In this document: piece after piece, positions 46,113 to 59,920 of the stretch | How positions within the stretch are numbered: position 1 is the first letter of the stretch | Layout: the number at the start of each line of letters is the position of its first letter | NCBI GenBank assembly: GCA_905221605.1 | Contig: CAJNDS010000560.1 | Span: forward strand, 1-64,000 | Length of the DNA: 64,000 bases | Source: Symbiodinium natans | Taxonomy: Eukaryota > Sar > Dinophyceae > Suessiales > Symbiodiniaceae | Reading direction: 5' to 3' | Position numbers and translations under genes: made by a program | The notes under the pieces: model-generated | What the model was told of the DNA's origin: nothing | What the model saw: only the letters and a program-made list of their open reading frames with translations | The model's database searches: none

Positions 46113-46200
46113 CTCGAGTGAATTTTGCGTTCGTGCCCGCATCAATATGATTCAGGCACCAAACCCTGACTCCAAATCATGTACGTTGTGCTCGCCAGTG
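46113..46200 (+). repeat. Dispersed repeat, inverted copy at 56505-56595
   Basis: GAGTGAATTTTGCG(T)TCGTGCCCG followed by CATCAATA and GGCACCAAACC occurs here and, reverse-complemented with small changes, at 56505-56595. A TGTGCTCGCCAGTG element follows in both copies. Function unknown. Confidence 0.8.
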
Positions 46201-46394
46201 GCTGGGCGCTGGGGCCTCGCCAGCATTCGCCGGTTTTAGCAAGGAACTCATTGCGACAGAGAAAAGGCCCCTCCATCGGAGAACCCACGCTGCCTCGGTG
46301 AAGGCTCGCAGCGCCGCGGAGGCCCCGCCCGAGCAAGGAGGCCGAGGAAGCTGCCAGCTTCCGAGTCCCAGCTGTCCCGATTTCGACCCCGAAA

Positions 46395-46606
46395 ACGAGT
46401 ATGACGAGTTCGGGCTACGCTTGGTGGATTTCAGCGCCCTGGCTTGTGGCAGCCCCCTCGTGCGTCACAGGGCGGACGAGGGTAGCATCCACCGCGAGCT
46501 GCGCTCCATGCCCGAAATTGAGTCCGTTGCATACGACCTCAATGCGACGTGCACCATGGACAGGCACATCGATTTTCATGGCCGACAAGGCGACGTTGCG
46601 CGCCAC
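46395..46606 (-). pseudogene. LINE C-terminal fragment (minus strand)
   Basis: The minus strand encodes HGARRIEVVCNGLNFGHGAQ then LAVDATLVRPVTHEG, matching the fragments at 48.6, 49.6 and 50.5 kb. The motif recalls the C-terminal region of dinoflagellate LINE reverse-transcriptase proteins; this assignment is from memory. Only this small piece is present. Confidence 0.55.
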
Positions 46607-48234
46607 AGGCGCACCTCAGGGGAAGGCGCAGCTGCCGCAGGAATGCACGTCAGGGACAGCAACTTCAGCCCACCGTGAACTTTCTGGTTGCGCAGGGTCC
46701 CGTTTGCCCGGGGTCCAGTTCGTGCTGGCTGCAGGATGATGCAGGACGTGCGTGACGGACCAGCGCACTTGTCGCAAGCATGGACGGCACCACACTGCCA
46801 GCCACGCAAAGAGAGACTCGGGCGGCTCGTCGTTGCGCGAGCTCAGGTCCGGCGGGACGCGCTCGGTATCACCTCTTTTGCAGCAAGGTACGCTGTGAGT
46901 ATTGATGGCAAGGGCAAGGGGCCGGCTGCTTGCCCGGAGGGATATCAATGTTCGGTCAGCAGCCGACAGCGCGCGAGCCTGTCCGCTAGGCCCAAGAGCG
47001 TGAGGAGACCGCGGGTGCAGGCGGCGTCATGCGAGGCAGCATATTCTGCCGTCGCAACCGAGCGCGAATCGCCGTCGCACGCACGTATCGCTGCTGAAAC
47101 GCGGCAACCAATCCCCAACCCAGGCAGTGGTATCAGCATCTCCTGAGGGGCTGACAGGTGGCGTCCAGGCCAAGTCGCAGACGGGCGATAGCACACTGGA
47201 ACGGGCCTCATACTGCGTATGCCCAGGCCCACGCGCAGCCCTGTCTCATCCTGTTTCTCTGATGGGGCAGACGCAGTATGCACGCTCCATCACGCTCTCG
47301 TGGCGTTGCAACTTGCAACTCGGCCCCGTGTGCATCGCCGAGTCGCTGCGCAGCTATGGCGTGCACGTTGGCCGCAAACGCGATACAGCTGTAGCCTCTA
47401 GGCGCGACCGCACATTCGCACCTAAAGCCCCTCAGGCGCCATTTTTGCACAGACACGGCGGTGGCCCAGCGGTCAGTTTCGTGCATGTCATTCATTGCAC
47501 ATGTGCACATCACGACACAAGTCTGGGGATCTGCCAGCGCCGCGGCGGCCGCCTCGTCTGCAGCGGGCCATTTGTCACAGCTGCCTTGCATTTCTTATAT
47601 GTTGCGTTGCTTCCAGTCCTGACGTATCTTCGGGATCTTCGGGAAGCCGCGCTTCGCTCCTCGTTTCGACCTGCCGCCTTGGCATTTCTGCTGGATGCCA
47701 TTTGTGCGTGTTGTCGCTGAGAAGGACCGCGATCTCGATCCCACCAGTGGTTCGCAGCGCAGGTTGGCAGCGCAGGTGGTCGATGGCTTCCGATTTCGGG
47801 CGGCGCAGCACGAATTTGATGGGGCAGCTGTCGCCCTCTTGGACTCGCAGTCACGCCGTCTGCTGCCGCTGCCGTTGGCCCCAGCGACTTGCGGGGATCG
47901 GGGCGCGCCGGGCTGTGGACAGCACTCGCATGCATTCGGCCCCCTCGCGTGCCCACGGACGGGACTGCTCGGCCGACGTGCCGGCCAAGATTGTTGTGAT
48001 GGCGTGGTGCCGGGTCGCCCACGAGGTTTTGTGGCGACAGCAGAGGACCGAAGGTGCCATGGATTCCTTTGTTTTTGTGAAGGTACCATGGGCTCCTTTG
48101 GCTTTCTGACCGGGGTTGATGTTTGGAAAGGTCACGACATTTTGAACAACCGCGAGCGTGTCGCGAAGAAAGACAATCTAAGACACCGTTCTGTGCGCTT
48201 TGTTGGTGGAATTTGGTGGATCGCTGGAAATCCG

Positions 48235-48470
48235 GAGCTCTCTCGACGACACCAGCCCTGCGCGCTGTCGCATCTTCAGGCTGGACGCGTCGCTGGTGGG
48301 GCATGCTGTCTGTCGCAGTGCAGCAGGCGGTTGACAGCACTTCCCTGGGGCAGCCATGGCCCCAACCGCCGCAAGCCACCAGGGTCGCGGTTCCGCCGTT
48401 CGACCGCGTTCTCGATCTCGCAAGGGCCGAAGGGCCGAGCCGCTTGCCGCTGCGACACCAGTCGTAGCTG
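48235..48470 (+). pseudogene. LINE C-terminal fragment, terminal part
   Basis: Encodes GWTRRWWGMLSVAVQQAVDS followed by a proline-rich stretch, FDRVLDLA and PSRLPLR with a stop shortly after. It matches the ends of the fragments at 48.9-49.06 kb (GVLSVALQRAVASSVLG, DVLDLAEAAAPS). The upstream part of the element is not recognisable. Confidence 0.55.
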
Positions 48471-48619
48471 TAGGACCTCGCAGTGCGTAGGGCCCACGGA
48501 CCGGACGCAAAGTGGGCAGGAGAAAGAAACAAAAAACCCAAAAAAATCTAGCAGAACCATACATCTTTATTCCAGCGCTGTGTTTGCCAAAAATTGCAGC
48601 TGAAGCGCATGAATTCATG

Positions 48620-49059
48620 GTCTACGGAGCGACGAGGAATGGAGAGGCGCTGTGCGCAGACGCGACGCTCGTCTCTCCCTTGACCCGCGCCGGTCACCCT
48701 GTCCCCGGCGCAGATGCCCGCGATGGGGTTGCGCTCGCTGCACGCTATCCCGAGCTCACACGGGGGCCCCACAGAAGCTGGTCGTCCTGGCTGCGGAAAT
48801 TGGCGGTCGCTGGAGTGATGAGTGCCATCAGTTCCTCCGTCAGCTGCGCCTCAGGGCCCAGCGCACGCCAGCCCCGTTGAGGGCGTCGGCGACGCAGGAT
48901 GGCTGGGGCGTCCTGTCGGTCGCTCTGCAGCGTGCCGTGGCAAGTTCCGTGCTCGGGATTTGGACCATGCCACCACTCCCCGGCGAGCCGGACGACGTGC
49001 CGCTGGGCGATGTCCTTGACCTTGCTGAGGCGGCCGCGCCCAGCCAAGGCTTCGCCTAA
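48620..49059 (+). pseudogene. LINE C-terminal fragment, frameshifted
   Basis: First part RRNGEALCADATLVSPLTRA; after a frame change near 48770, KLVVLAAEIGGRWSDECHQF, then GVLSVALQRAVASSVLG and DVLDLAEAAAPSQGFA with stop at 49059. The two parts together resemble one C-terminal domain in the order seen in related fragments, so it is a broken copy. Confidence 0.6.
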
Positions 49060-49639
49060 AAACCTGGTACGTTCGCGGCGACGCAAAACGCCACCCAAAG
49101 ATCGTCTACCACGGGATCCGAATCAACGGTGATGACGATCTCCTCGGGATTCCGCACGAGCATGGTCTGACATGATTTTTTTTTCCACGCAAGCTCGTCC
49201 CGACTAGGTCCACTACATCACTACGTGAAAGTGTTCCATCAATTCCGTCTACTCTTCTGCCAAGGGTGGTACCGCCGTGTGACGCCGGAACTCCATCCAG
49301 CCCTATTGGATGTGGACTCAAACCTGCTGCCACGAGCTCTGTTTCCATTGGATGACAATTTAGGGCCAGGTCCGTTCCAATGATGTGATGCTGTCCCGCC
49401 TCAACCGAGCAAGAGTTCGTACTTTGGTGATTGAGGATGCTTCCGGCATCCGTATATGGATGAGCCGGAATGCAATCGACGCTGTGTCCGCAGAGGCACA
49501 AAGCCGCAACGACATGTTTCTTATTCTACGGGCAGCTGGCCCAACCGAGCATTTTCGTTCATTTGCTTTGCCATGGAACGGAGCATGATTATGTGCCTGC
49601 AAACGAAACTGGGTCCAAGAATCAACAATGGACTGCCAC

Positions 49640-50022
49640 GGTGGAACGGGGCAGAGGTCGCCGTCGACGCAACCCTCGTCTCGGCGCTCACTTCGCGGGC
49701 CGAGCCTTGTCGAGCTGCGGGCTGGACTGCAGGTGCAGCTCTGCTCGCAAGCCCGCAGCTAAAGAACGCACCTGCTGCGGTCCCGCCGATTACTGGTGAG
49801 ACAGCTCGCGCGAGGCCCCGCCTGCCTCCCGGGCCGCATGCACCTCTGCTTTTGCGCTTCGCTGGTCAACTCTCTTCGCCTTCTCTGCGGCAAGAGCCTT
49901 CGCTGCCAGTCTGCTCTCCATGTACATTCCCGGCACCGCCAAGGTCGACGGAGAGGCTTCCTTGCTCAGCGACCTCCTCGCCGATTCCTCCGAGGCCCCC
50001 CCAATCGCCAACTGCATGCCCT
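49640..50022 (+). pseudogene. LINE C-terminal fragment, frameshifted
   Basis: RWNGAEVAVDATLVSALTSR in one frame, continuing in another frame as SAFALRWSTLFAFSAARAFA, ASLLSMYIPG and LLSDLLADSSEAPP before a stop near 50022. Same domain order as the other fragments, disabled by at least one frameshift. Confidence 0.6.
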
Positions 50023-50469
50023 GACCACCACACCCGCGCAGCGGTCGCCCCGCTGCAGACTGCGCGCCACTTCCACATCACGACCTCAGGGCGCATGCGC
50101 CAAGGACATTTTGGCGACCATGCTGTGTCGAGCGAGTGGATGTCGGTGGCGTGCAGATCTGGTCATGTCTACATTTATTCCCATCCGGCAGCAGGGACAC
50201 GCAAACGCGGAAATCACTCATGACCGTGTACTGGAAGGAGTGGGATCACATGTGGGAAGTTCAAATGAAAATAATGAAACGATTTGTGAAGTCAGGTTTG
50301 CCGATGACAAAATAATTGAATGGCTGTGGAGACCTCAATCCATGCCCGGAGATCAGGCGCATGTTTCAGGGATGGATGATGGATGGAGGGTGTGAGAATG
50401 TTAGGTGTGGATAGCTCCCGAAAGACCACGAAACTTGCCCGTGTCTGCCAAGAGGCGGGGCACGCGTCG

Positions 50470-51045
50470 TCTTGGCGGACATGAACCTGCTGACGCTGGT
50501 CCACGACGCACGCCGCATCGAGATCGTTTGCAACAGCTTGACATTGTGGCATGTGGCTAAGTTAGCTATTGACACCACGCTCGTGTCCCCTCCCACTCAG
50601 GCTGGATGGCTGACTCCCGCCCGGCCACTGGCATCCGAGTTGCGACGCAGCGGAAACGGCGCGACACCTGCCCTGAACTACAGCGTGCCCGCCGTTGCCG
50701 CTTGGTCGTGTTCGGGCTTGAGGTCGGGGGCTGATGGGGGACCGAAGCCGTCGCCTTCCTGCGGTTCCTTGCCCGGGCACGGCATGAACCGCTGGAGTGG
50801 CTCATCGCCGTTGCAGCGCAACGGGCGTTTGCCGCCTCCCTCCTTGAGCTTACTCTCGATTCCATCGCCTTTGCTGCCGGAGCCCCGGCGTTGCATGAGG
50901 TGCTCGAGGACGCGTGGCTGCGCATAGCTAGCACTGGGACCGCGCTTCGACTGGTGGAAAAAGTGTGCGAGAAAAAAATAAAAGGCGACGCCCGCGGCCG
51001 GCCCGTAGCAACCCCAGTCGACTCGGGACAAACAAACCGCTGCGA
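50470..51045 (+). pseudogene. LINE C-terminal fragment with in-frame stop
   Basis: HDARRIEIVCNSLTLWHVAK then LAIDTTLVSPPTQAGW in one frame; after a frame change, RRCRLVVFGLEVGG, a TGA, then WGTEAVAFLRFLARARHEPL, LIAVAAQRAFAASLLEL and HEVLEDAWLRIAS. This is the longest fragment. All four plus-strand relics point toward the right-hand telomeric array. Confidence 0.62.
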
Positions 51046-51244
51046 GGAAATTGATGTGCAAAAATAGAAGGAGAACCATGGGACGCTTCAGTTGGCATTT
51101 TGCAGCCCTGCTCTTGGGCCTGCTTCACACGGATGGGTCAGGCTGTCACGATTCCGCTGGGAAAGAACGAAAACACGCTCCAGCCGTGTGGGAAATTTTT
51201 CTCGCCACGTCAGCATACGCATCGGGGGCAGTCTCCTGGCCAGC

Positions 51245-51395
51245 GTGTCGGGGGGAGGGGGGGGGGAAGGGAACCCGAAATGGCCGTAGCAGGAGGGCGA
51301 TTCTCAAGGATTGGTTGGGATTGGCAACAGCCCGCCGGATTTCTTCTCCAAGGCCATGATCCAGTCGCGACAAAGCCTGTCCGCCTTTCTTGGAA
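51245..51395 (+). repeat. Dispersed repeat, inverted copy at 55245-55410
   Basis: A G-run followed by AAGGGAACCCGAAATGGCC, TCTCAAGGATTGGTTGGGAT, then CTCCAAGGCC and GTCGCGACAAAGCCTGTCCG. The complement occurs at 55245-55410 with scattered changes. Both copies have the G-run (or C-run) at the same end. Confidence 0.88.
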
Positions 51396-52472
51396 TGGGT
51401 TGCAGCAGCTGGTCGGCTCCGTAAAGCAGGCACATTTGACCCCAGACTACCCCTATGTGCGAGGTTGCGTGTGCCCATTTTCATACTGTGGTCCATCTCA
51501 TCCAGCAAGAATTGTTGTTGCAAGTCTATCAAGAAAGTTCGCCCCAGTCAGCCCTTGTTGCCACATATTTCAGTAGCCGTTTCCATCCCGGTGCCAGCTC
51601 CAACGTGTGCAGTACGTGTGCAGCTCTGAGCAGTAAGACCTTATCCCAATCTGTAGGCAATCATCTTGCGCCCTCCGCTTCTCCCAGCAGCCACTGCTTC
51701 TCCCACTAGCCACTACCTGCGTGCAAACAGAATACTGCGAATACAAGCTCTTATGTCGAACTTTCCTACGGGAATCATCTACTGTGAAAGATCCAATGAC
51801 AAACGAACGCCCTTGTGGAGCCGTGATCTTGTCTTACACGGCGGTTGCTCAAGCTGTGGGTACTGTGGGTACTGGGACGGCTCCACCATGGAGCCCATTG
51901 GGCCGCGGCGCGGGTCTCAGAGGGGTGTTGGGGTATGCATGGGTTAGGGGCTGCTCTCTCTTAGAAATCTTGGGTTACGGAGCCTGACTCATTTTTGTCC
52001 GTCGGAGCCCTTTCTTGGGGCTGACTCATCGACTAGAAACTTGCTCGGAGCCACACAGGTTGTAGCCCGTTGTCGTCTACCGCCTTTTTGTCCCTTTGCT
52101 CCTCATGTGACGTCATAGAATTCCCAGATATCACTGTACCGTTCCTCGCAGGTTCGACTGCCTCGACGACGCCCAGTCGGCGCCGGCGCTGGTGCTCACT
52201 GCTTCTCGCAAGCTTCATGACAAGGGTTGTGGTCGGGCATGGAATCTAGTGGGCTTGAGGGTTTTCCTCTTTTTCAGGGCTTGTCTGGTGAGCCTGAGGG
52301 TTTCCTGGACCGAAAGTCGTGACTCTCCAAAGTCTTCAAAGGTTTTGATTTCCCAGGCACTGTCACGAGGACTGGGACCGTGCCTGGAAACATTGCGCCA
52401 CAACTGCACAGACAGCAACTCAGTAGGTCAGCGGGGCATCGCTGCGCCCTTAGCCCGTTGCAGACGTGCGCC
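51396..52472. other. No gene seen, inner flank of the right telomeric array
   Basis: Mixed-composition sequence with short frames only. No LINE motif recognised here. Confidence 0.4.
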
Positions 52473-52722
52473 TAGGGTTTAGGGTATAGGGTATAGGGTA
52501 TAGGGTTTAGGGTTTAGGGTTTGGGGTTTGGGGTTTGGGGTTAGGGTTTAGGGTTTAGGGTTTAGGGCTTAGGGCTTAGGGCTTAGGGCTTAGGGCTTAG
52601 GGTTTAGGGTTTAGGGTTTAGGGTTTAGGGTTTAGGGTTTAGGGTTTAGGGTTTAGGGTTTAGGGTTTAGGGTTTAGGGTTTAGGGTTTAGGGTTTAGGG
52701 TTTAGGGTTTAGGGTTTAGGGT
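52473..52722. repeat. Telomere-type array (TTTAGGG)n, right border of the GC-rich segment
   Basis: Starts with homogeneous blocks of variants (TATAGGG, TTTGGGG, CTTAGGG) from 52473 to about 52598, then pure TTTAGGG to 52722. The pure end faces right. This is the mirror image of the array at 43413-43617. Confidence 0.97.
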
Positions 52723-54435
<1,713 letters not shown>

Positions 54436-55244
54436 GCATGGGCTTATATATATCATGTGTCGTACAGGTAATAAACGTATACACACGCTGGTTATCGCTG
54501 CTGAATTGGCATCCCCGTGCACACCATACGGTAGTGCCCGCCCATGGGGGTTGCAGCTTTGTGGGTTCTCGATGTTGAGAGGGACTGCGTTGTGTGTGTC
54601 TCTATGTTTCTCTCGCAGGTTATTCAGCTGCCCTCTTACTAGGGATTTATGGAATACCCTACAGCCGAGACAATGCAGTGGATGGACGACGCGTGAAGAA
54701 GAACATACGAAGCGCCAACGCGCTAACGCTTGTGGAGCCTTCATCCCAACACCCCAAAAACCCGGGAGCCTGTTATGGTAGAGGTGTCAGCCCAAGCCAC
54801 CCGCAAAGACATGGGAAAGACTCGCCCCAAGAACCAGCCGAAGCTGTGAACCCCTATGCGTTGACTCCCCCAGCCCGCAGGAGGCGAATCGTCCGCAAGG
54901 TGATGTGGGCGCAGGCCCTTCGGCCATGCTGCGTTAAGGTCTTCATGGCAAGAACTTTGGGAATGCCAGTTTGGTTTTGGGCCATTTCGGGCGGTTCACA
55001 GTCCAAAATTTAGTATTTGCGGCTCAGGGGTTTTGGGACGGGTGTGCCCGTCTTGACAGTTTATATACCTATTTATGCTTTTGTGGGTCCGTGCGAAAAG
55101 GACAATGCCTCGCGACAAAGGACGCGCCCTTTTTAGCCAGAGGTCTGGACGGTTGAAGGCTCAAAGGCGTTGATTTCATTGTTGCAGGATTTGCAGCTGC
55201 CTTGGGTTCAAGTGGGGGGTTGCAGGACTCGGGGGACCTCATGC

Positions 55245-55410
55245 AAGACAGGCGGACAGGCGGACAGGCTTTGTCGCGACTAGCTCTAATGGAATCTGGT
55301 CCGTTTAGGCCTTGGAGAAAAGATCCGGCGGGCTCTTGCCAATCCCAACCAATCCTTGAGAGCCGCCATCCTGCTACGGCCATCTTGGGTTCCCCCCCCC
55401 CCCCCCCCCC
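55245..55410 (-). repeat. Inverted copy of the 51245-51395 repeat, ending in a C19 run
   Basis: Reverse complement of the 51.3-kb repeat; the homopolymer is 19 C at 55392-55410. See the 51245 entry. Confidence 0.88.
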
Positions 55411-55736
55411 GCCCCCACTCATAAATCGTAAGCCACAGACCTAAATATGCAAAAATCCGATGAGAGGCCTTCATCCGAGACCTCCGCCTTCGTGCCGAGA
55501 GCTGAGCTTGGTGACGGCTCTGTGCTGAGGTTTAGGATCCAGGGTTTAGGGATGGGAATCGTGGCCATGTAGGGCCTTGCCCCTAGCCTTAAGTGACTGG
55601 CAGTAGTACTCAACGCTGCAAGAACGGTAGCCTTGAAGAATCATGTCGCTGATGAAAACAAGGATGCCCATTCTGAGTATTGTGTGTACCGGCAGAGTGG
55701 ATTCCTGCGCAAGCTCAAACATAGCTGAACTCCGAA

Positions 55737-55786
55737 CCCTCCCTCTCCCTCTCTCTCCCTCTCTCTCCCTCTGTTTCCCTCTCTAG
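55737..55786. repeat. Pyrimidine tract (CTCTCTCC)n
   Basis: CCCTCTCCCTCTCTCTCC-like units. A CTCTCTAGG follows that could serve as a splice acceptor, but no gene context supports that. Confidence 0.85.
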
Positions 55787-58064
55787 GAACAAGCAGAATG
55801 ATCACGCCCTGCACGAGTGTTCCTGCCTCATCCTTTGTATCCCCCGTCGCTCCTGGATTCTCACACGTAAGACGTGAGACCCTTGTCTGCAGGCGTACTG
55901 GCGGCGTCGTCGCGTCGACGAGCCACACGCTGCTTGGATTGAGGATTCAGGATTTTTTGGCCGGCCGGGGCGGGTCAACGTGAGATTTGGGGTGTCTTGA
56001 GGAACTAAAGGCATGGTTGCGAAAGAGGGGAGCAACCCTAGTGAGAAGTATGTGGATACGCATGCTTCCAATGGCAAGCATGGAATTCAGGGTAGCAGTG
56101 GTATTGCTGTGGTATGATTGCTACCCATTTGGAGTTGGGGGAGATTCGGGGGCTGAGGGTTCAGGATTCGCTGGCTTTAGCTTGGATTGCGGAATTCAGG
56201 GGCCTCTTTTTTGGCGGCCTTCCCGCCGGTGGCTCTTCATTCTATCGGGTTGTGAAGTGGGTAATGCGAGCTGCGTGATAGCACCCTTCAAAGGATAGGT
56301 GCGGGCCAAGAAGGCTTGGGCATTTAGGCCTTGAGAGTTCAAGGTGGGTTTTGGGATTCTTGGTCCTTGAGTTGCATTTTCTTCACAGGAGTTTGGTTGG
56401 CATTTCCGTTGGAAAATCCCATCCGATTCTACATATCCTGCAAGGCAAGAAGGCCACATTTCACCCTTTTGCGCAGTGGCTTCCGGCCTTGCACTGGCGA
56501 GCACAAGCGCTCATGATCTGGAGTTAACAGTGAAGGTTTGGTGCCCAAGTCATGTATTGATGCGGGCACGGACGCAAAATTCACTCTCTATGGCTCCGCG
56601 CTTTTGAACAGATGTTGTTTTAAGAGTTCAGGGGTTTGGGTAAGACCTCACGGGCCTTGACCCTTGGTCTAGAGAGGCTGGGTCTTCAAGTTGCAAACCC
56701 CAGGCCAGCACAAGCGTGCCGGGCTGCTGCGCTGGATCCTCGGGTCGGCTGGCCCTGGACCTGGCACTGCAGCGCCTCGGCAGCCACAATAGTTTGGGAC
56801 TTTGGGACTCTGAGTTGAAGGCTGTTGGTTTGTGTTGGTTTCGGGTTCAGGATTTAGGGCAGAGGCTTTGAGTTTGATGACTGCGCTGGCTGGACTGTGG
56901 TTATGCAGCATGCAAGTATGCAAGGGACATTCATGGGAAATTCAACTGCCGCCTCAGTGGGCCAAGCCAGCCTGTGTACATCTCCTGTCCTTGTGCTGTT
57001 TAGCTGCTTAGCTGGTAGCAAGGGGCCTGACTTGCAGTGTAGAATGTTCCTTGGGCATGACGTCTGGGTGAAGTTTGTGGTTTAGGTTTTCGGATTCAAG
57101 TTGAAGCTCGGGCACGGGAACCATGCCAATGTGGGTGTGTGTGGCCAGAAATCGTGCGTTCGTTATGCCCCGGCCGCAAGCCCCACAGCCTCACATCCGC
57201 AACACACCTCTTGAACTCTTAGTCCCAGACGGCGGAGCCCTGCACGGCAAGCGCCAACCTCCAAGCCCCGAACCACCCGCAAATGTTTCAGCCCTGCCGC
57301 CCTCACACTCCCAAGCGTCAAGCTCCGGAAGCCCGAGGCCCTAAAGCCGACAACCCCGAAACCGGGAACGGTCGACGTTCCACTCCCAAGTCCAAATCTA
57401 CCCCGAACCAGACCCCCGCGCCCCGCATGCCTAAAGCGCAAGTGAAATGCTTCAGAGTTTTTGCGGCTGGAGTATCGCGGTTTGCGTCTACATCGCTTGA
57501 AGCTTCTACATCGGAACATGATTGATTGAATCAGCCGAGGTTGCTGGAGGCCAGCAATCTCTGGGGCCAGGGTTTAGGGCTGAGGGCTGAGTCGCTGAGG
57601 GTCTGAATGCTGTTGGAGTGCAAGGACGGACACTTTCTAGCAGCTTCATGCTCACACCAAAACTCGAAAAAACAAAGAGAGTTTCGTGGATCCAGTACAT
57701 CGAATCCTAACTAGGAAGTGGAATGATCCTTATTTTTTTGGGGGGCAGGGATGCTGGGAGTGGGGAGGGGGATTAGGTTCCCTGTCAACCGGAGCCCAAG
57801 AGGCGAGTCATGTTGTTCTATATATAACAAGAACACATCCAGCAAATCTGGCTTGGCAACTTTGTTTTCGGAGCCACAAGTCTGAAGCAGTTTGGAAACA
57901 GTTTCATCGGCAGCTTTGGTTTTGCGACTTTGACTTCGAAGTCTAACTTCAAGTATGAAGTCAACCGTGGTTTTGACTTGGCGATGCCCCTGTTTTAACT
58001 TCAAAGCCAGCATCAAGATCTTGGATTTGGAAGCCTGGCAGTTTGGGACTCGATTTGCATGCCC
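55787..58064. other. No convincing gene
   Basis: Mid-length frames on both strands without domains. It includes the inverted copy (56505-56595) of the 46.1-kb repeat and stretches of degenerate CCCTAAA-like heptamers around 57250-57420. Confidence 0.4.
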
Positions 58065-58330
58065 CTCCTGTGGGATGCGTCTGTCGCCATGGCTTGTGCT
58101 TCCGGGCTGCTTCCGCTTTGTCATCTCGCAGGTTCTTTGTCTCTTTTGTGTTGGATGCGTCTGCCGGGTTTGTGGTGGCCGGTGTCTCCGCTCTCCCTTT
58201 ATCTTTTTGCTCCCTTGGGATGGGTCGGCCAAGTTTGCGGCAGCCGGTTTCTCCACTCCTTTGGTCCTTTTGTTGGATGGGTCTGCTGCGTATGCAGTGT
58301 CTCCCTTTGTCGTTTCAATAGGTTTTGAAC
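58065..58330. repeat. Imperfect tandem repeat, ~60-80-bp units
   Basis: TGGGATGCGTCTG, TTGGATGCGTCTGCCGGGTT, TGGGATGGGTCGGCCAAGTT and TTGGATGGGTCTGCTGCG begin successive units that share GT(T/C)TC(C/T) and CTCCT or CCTTTG parts. The minus strand gives QTRQTHPT-like repeated peptides; I see no evidence that they are used. Confidence 0.65.
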
Positions 58331-59431
58331 GGTCAGCATATGAGGACAACACCATTTTGTTACGGGACTTGAGTACTGGTTGGACAGGTAACTGTGTTGC
58401 GCAAAGCAAAACAGCGCTATGTTGTTACGGGACTTCTGGGTGTCTTTCATTTCTAGATCAATGTTCGCACCAAAAGAGCGCTACCTTGTGCAGTTTGCCC
58501 GTCAGGGCATAATATATACGTCCGGCGGATGAGACGCACGTTGTTTTTGTAAATAGCGCCGCTTTGCTACAGCGTTGCCAGGCTCTTTGTCAGGAGAATG
58601 TTCGCCTGATCGTTTAGGGCTCTTGGGATGATCATTTCTTTAATGTCATTTCTGGTCTAAACCGTTTGGGGTCTCGTTGGTGTATTGTTTTTTCTGGGAG
58701 AGGCGGGGCGGGGGTCAATGGATTTGGAGCCAAGGGTTAAAGGTTCAGGGTTAAGGTTTAGGGTTCTCTGGTTCTAGAAGGGGGGCTGCAACGGTACCGA
58801 CTTCCTGGGTTCCCTACTTCTGGTTGGCGCTTCGTGGAGGTTTATGGGTAGTTATAACTGAGATTGCAGGCAGAGCTACGATGCCCCAAAGCCACAGGCC
58901 CTAAACCCCAGCCCCAGGCCGATTGCAATCCTAAAAGCCTTCTTGGTTTGGAGTTGCTTCGATTCGAAGTTTAGCCTTTAGGGTGGTTTAGGCCTAGTAC
59001 AACCAAGTAAAGGGTTGATCGCAGTTCGCTGAAAAGCGCACTCAAGACTCTCAGTCAGAAGCGGAATGCTTTGGAAAACCCAAAACCCCAAATGAAGAAG
59101 GTTGAAGCTTGTAGTTAGGCCTGATACAGCTTCGGGTTTAGGGTTTAGGGAGTAGGGCTCATTGGCTTAGGGCAGAGATTCGGCGTTTTTGTGGGGATCT
59201 CGTGTCTGGGAGTGTGGGCGTTGTGCTCTAAACCCTAAACTTCCCCTTAAGACCTAAGACCTAAACGTCACAAAAACCTAAACTTTAAACCCGAGTCCCT
59301 AAAGCCTCATATGCCCGAAGCCCGAAACTTCCCTCAGCCCTGCAGACTTGAGCCATCGGCCCTAAACCCTTACTTCCCTAAGCCCTAAGCCCTGAGCCGA
59401 TTCGGTAATCAGAGACCATGGAAACCAAGCT

Positions 59432-59470
59432 AAGAGAGACAGAGAGAGAGAGAGAGAGAGAGGCAGAGAG
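59432..59470. repeat. (GA)n microsatellite
   Basis: AGAGAGAC followed by a long AG run. Confidence 0.92.
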
Positions 59471-59821
59471 GCAATGTGGGGTGCGATGGATGGCCGAGGG
59501 CTGTCCAGGGCAGCTTGGGCGCAACTGATCATGGTGCTGCCTCCATGTCTGACAGACCACTTGGCACAGATTTCGGAACCTCGCTCGCAGCAACCGAGGC
59601 AATCGTGGAGGCGAAACAAGAATCCACCCGGTTCGCCCAGGCCCGCGCGCGTGATGTTTTCACATTTATCACTATATGAATAGACTGGACTCGTGCAACA
59701 TTCGTATGTCAATATACAACCATGTAAATATCAATATATCATGACTATTTCGTTGTTGCTTTTTCTCTTGTTATTGTTGTTTTTTCATTGGATTGTTCTT
59801 TCCCACCACATTGGCATCATG

Positions 59822-59920
59822 TGGGATGTTCCCCCTACGCTAACAGTCCTTAGTAGGGATTCTGATAGAGGACACTTGAGATTCTAGTGAGGACTGTTAG
59901 TATAAGGGGGAACATCCCAA
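59822..59920. mobile_element. 99-bp MITE with 9-bp target site duplication
   Basis: TGGGATGTTCCCCC at the left end and GGGGGAACATCCCA at the right are inverted; the arms extend about 28 bp with few mismatches (ACAGTCCT and AGGACTGT inner parts). GGCATCATG flanks both sides (59813-59821, 59921-59929). A 9-bp duplication fits Mutator-like families. No coding capacity. Confidence 0.88.

Noticed and set aside
47510-48541. 343-codon minus-strand frame and 302-codon plus-strand frame covering the same DNA
   Set aside because: High GC lengthens open frames on both strands. Only the plus-strand LINE-like motif near 48.3 kb has support, and it lies in a different frame.
57711-58409. 232-codon minus-strand Lys/Thr-rich frame
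   Set aside because: Much of it is translated tandem repeat (58065-58330), and no domain or splice context supports a gene.
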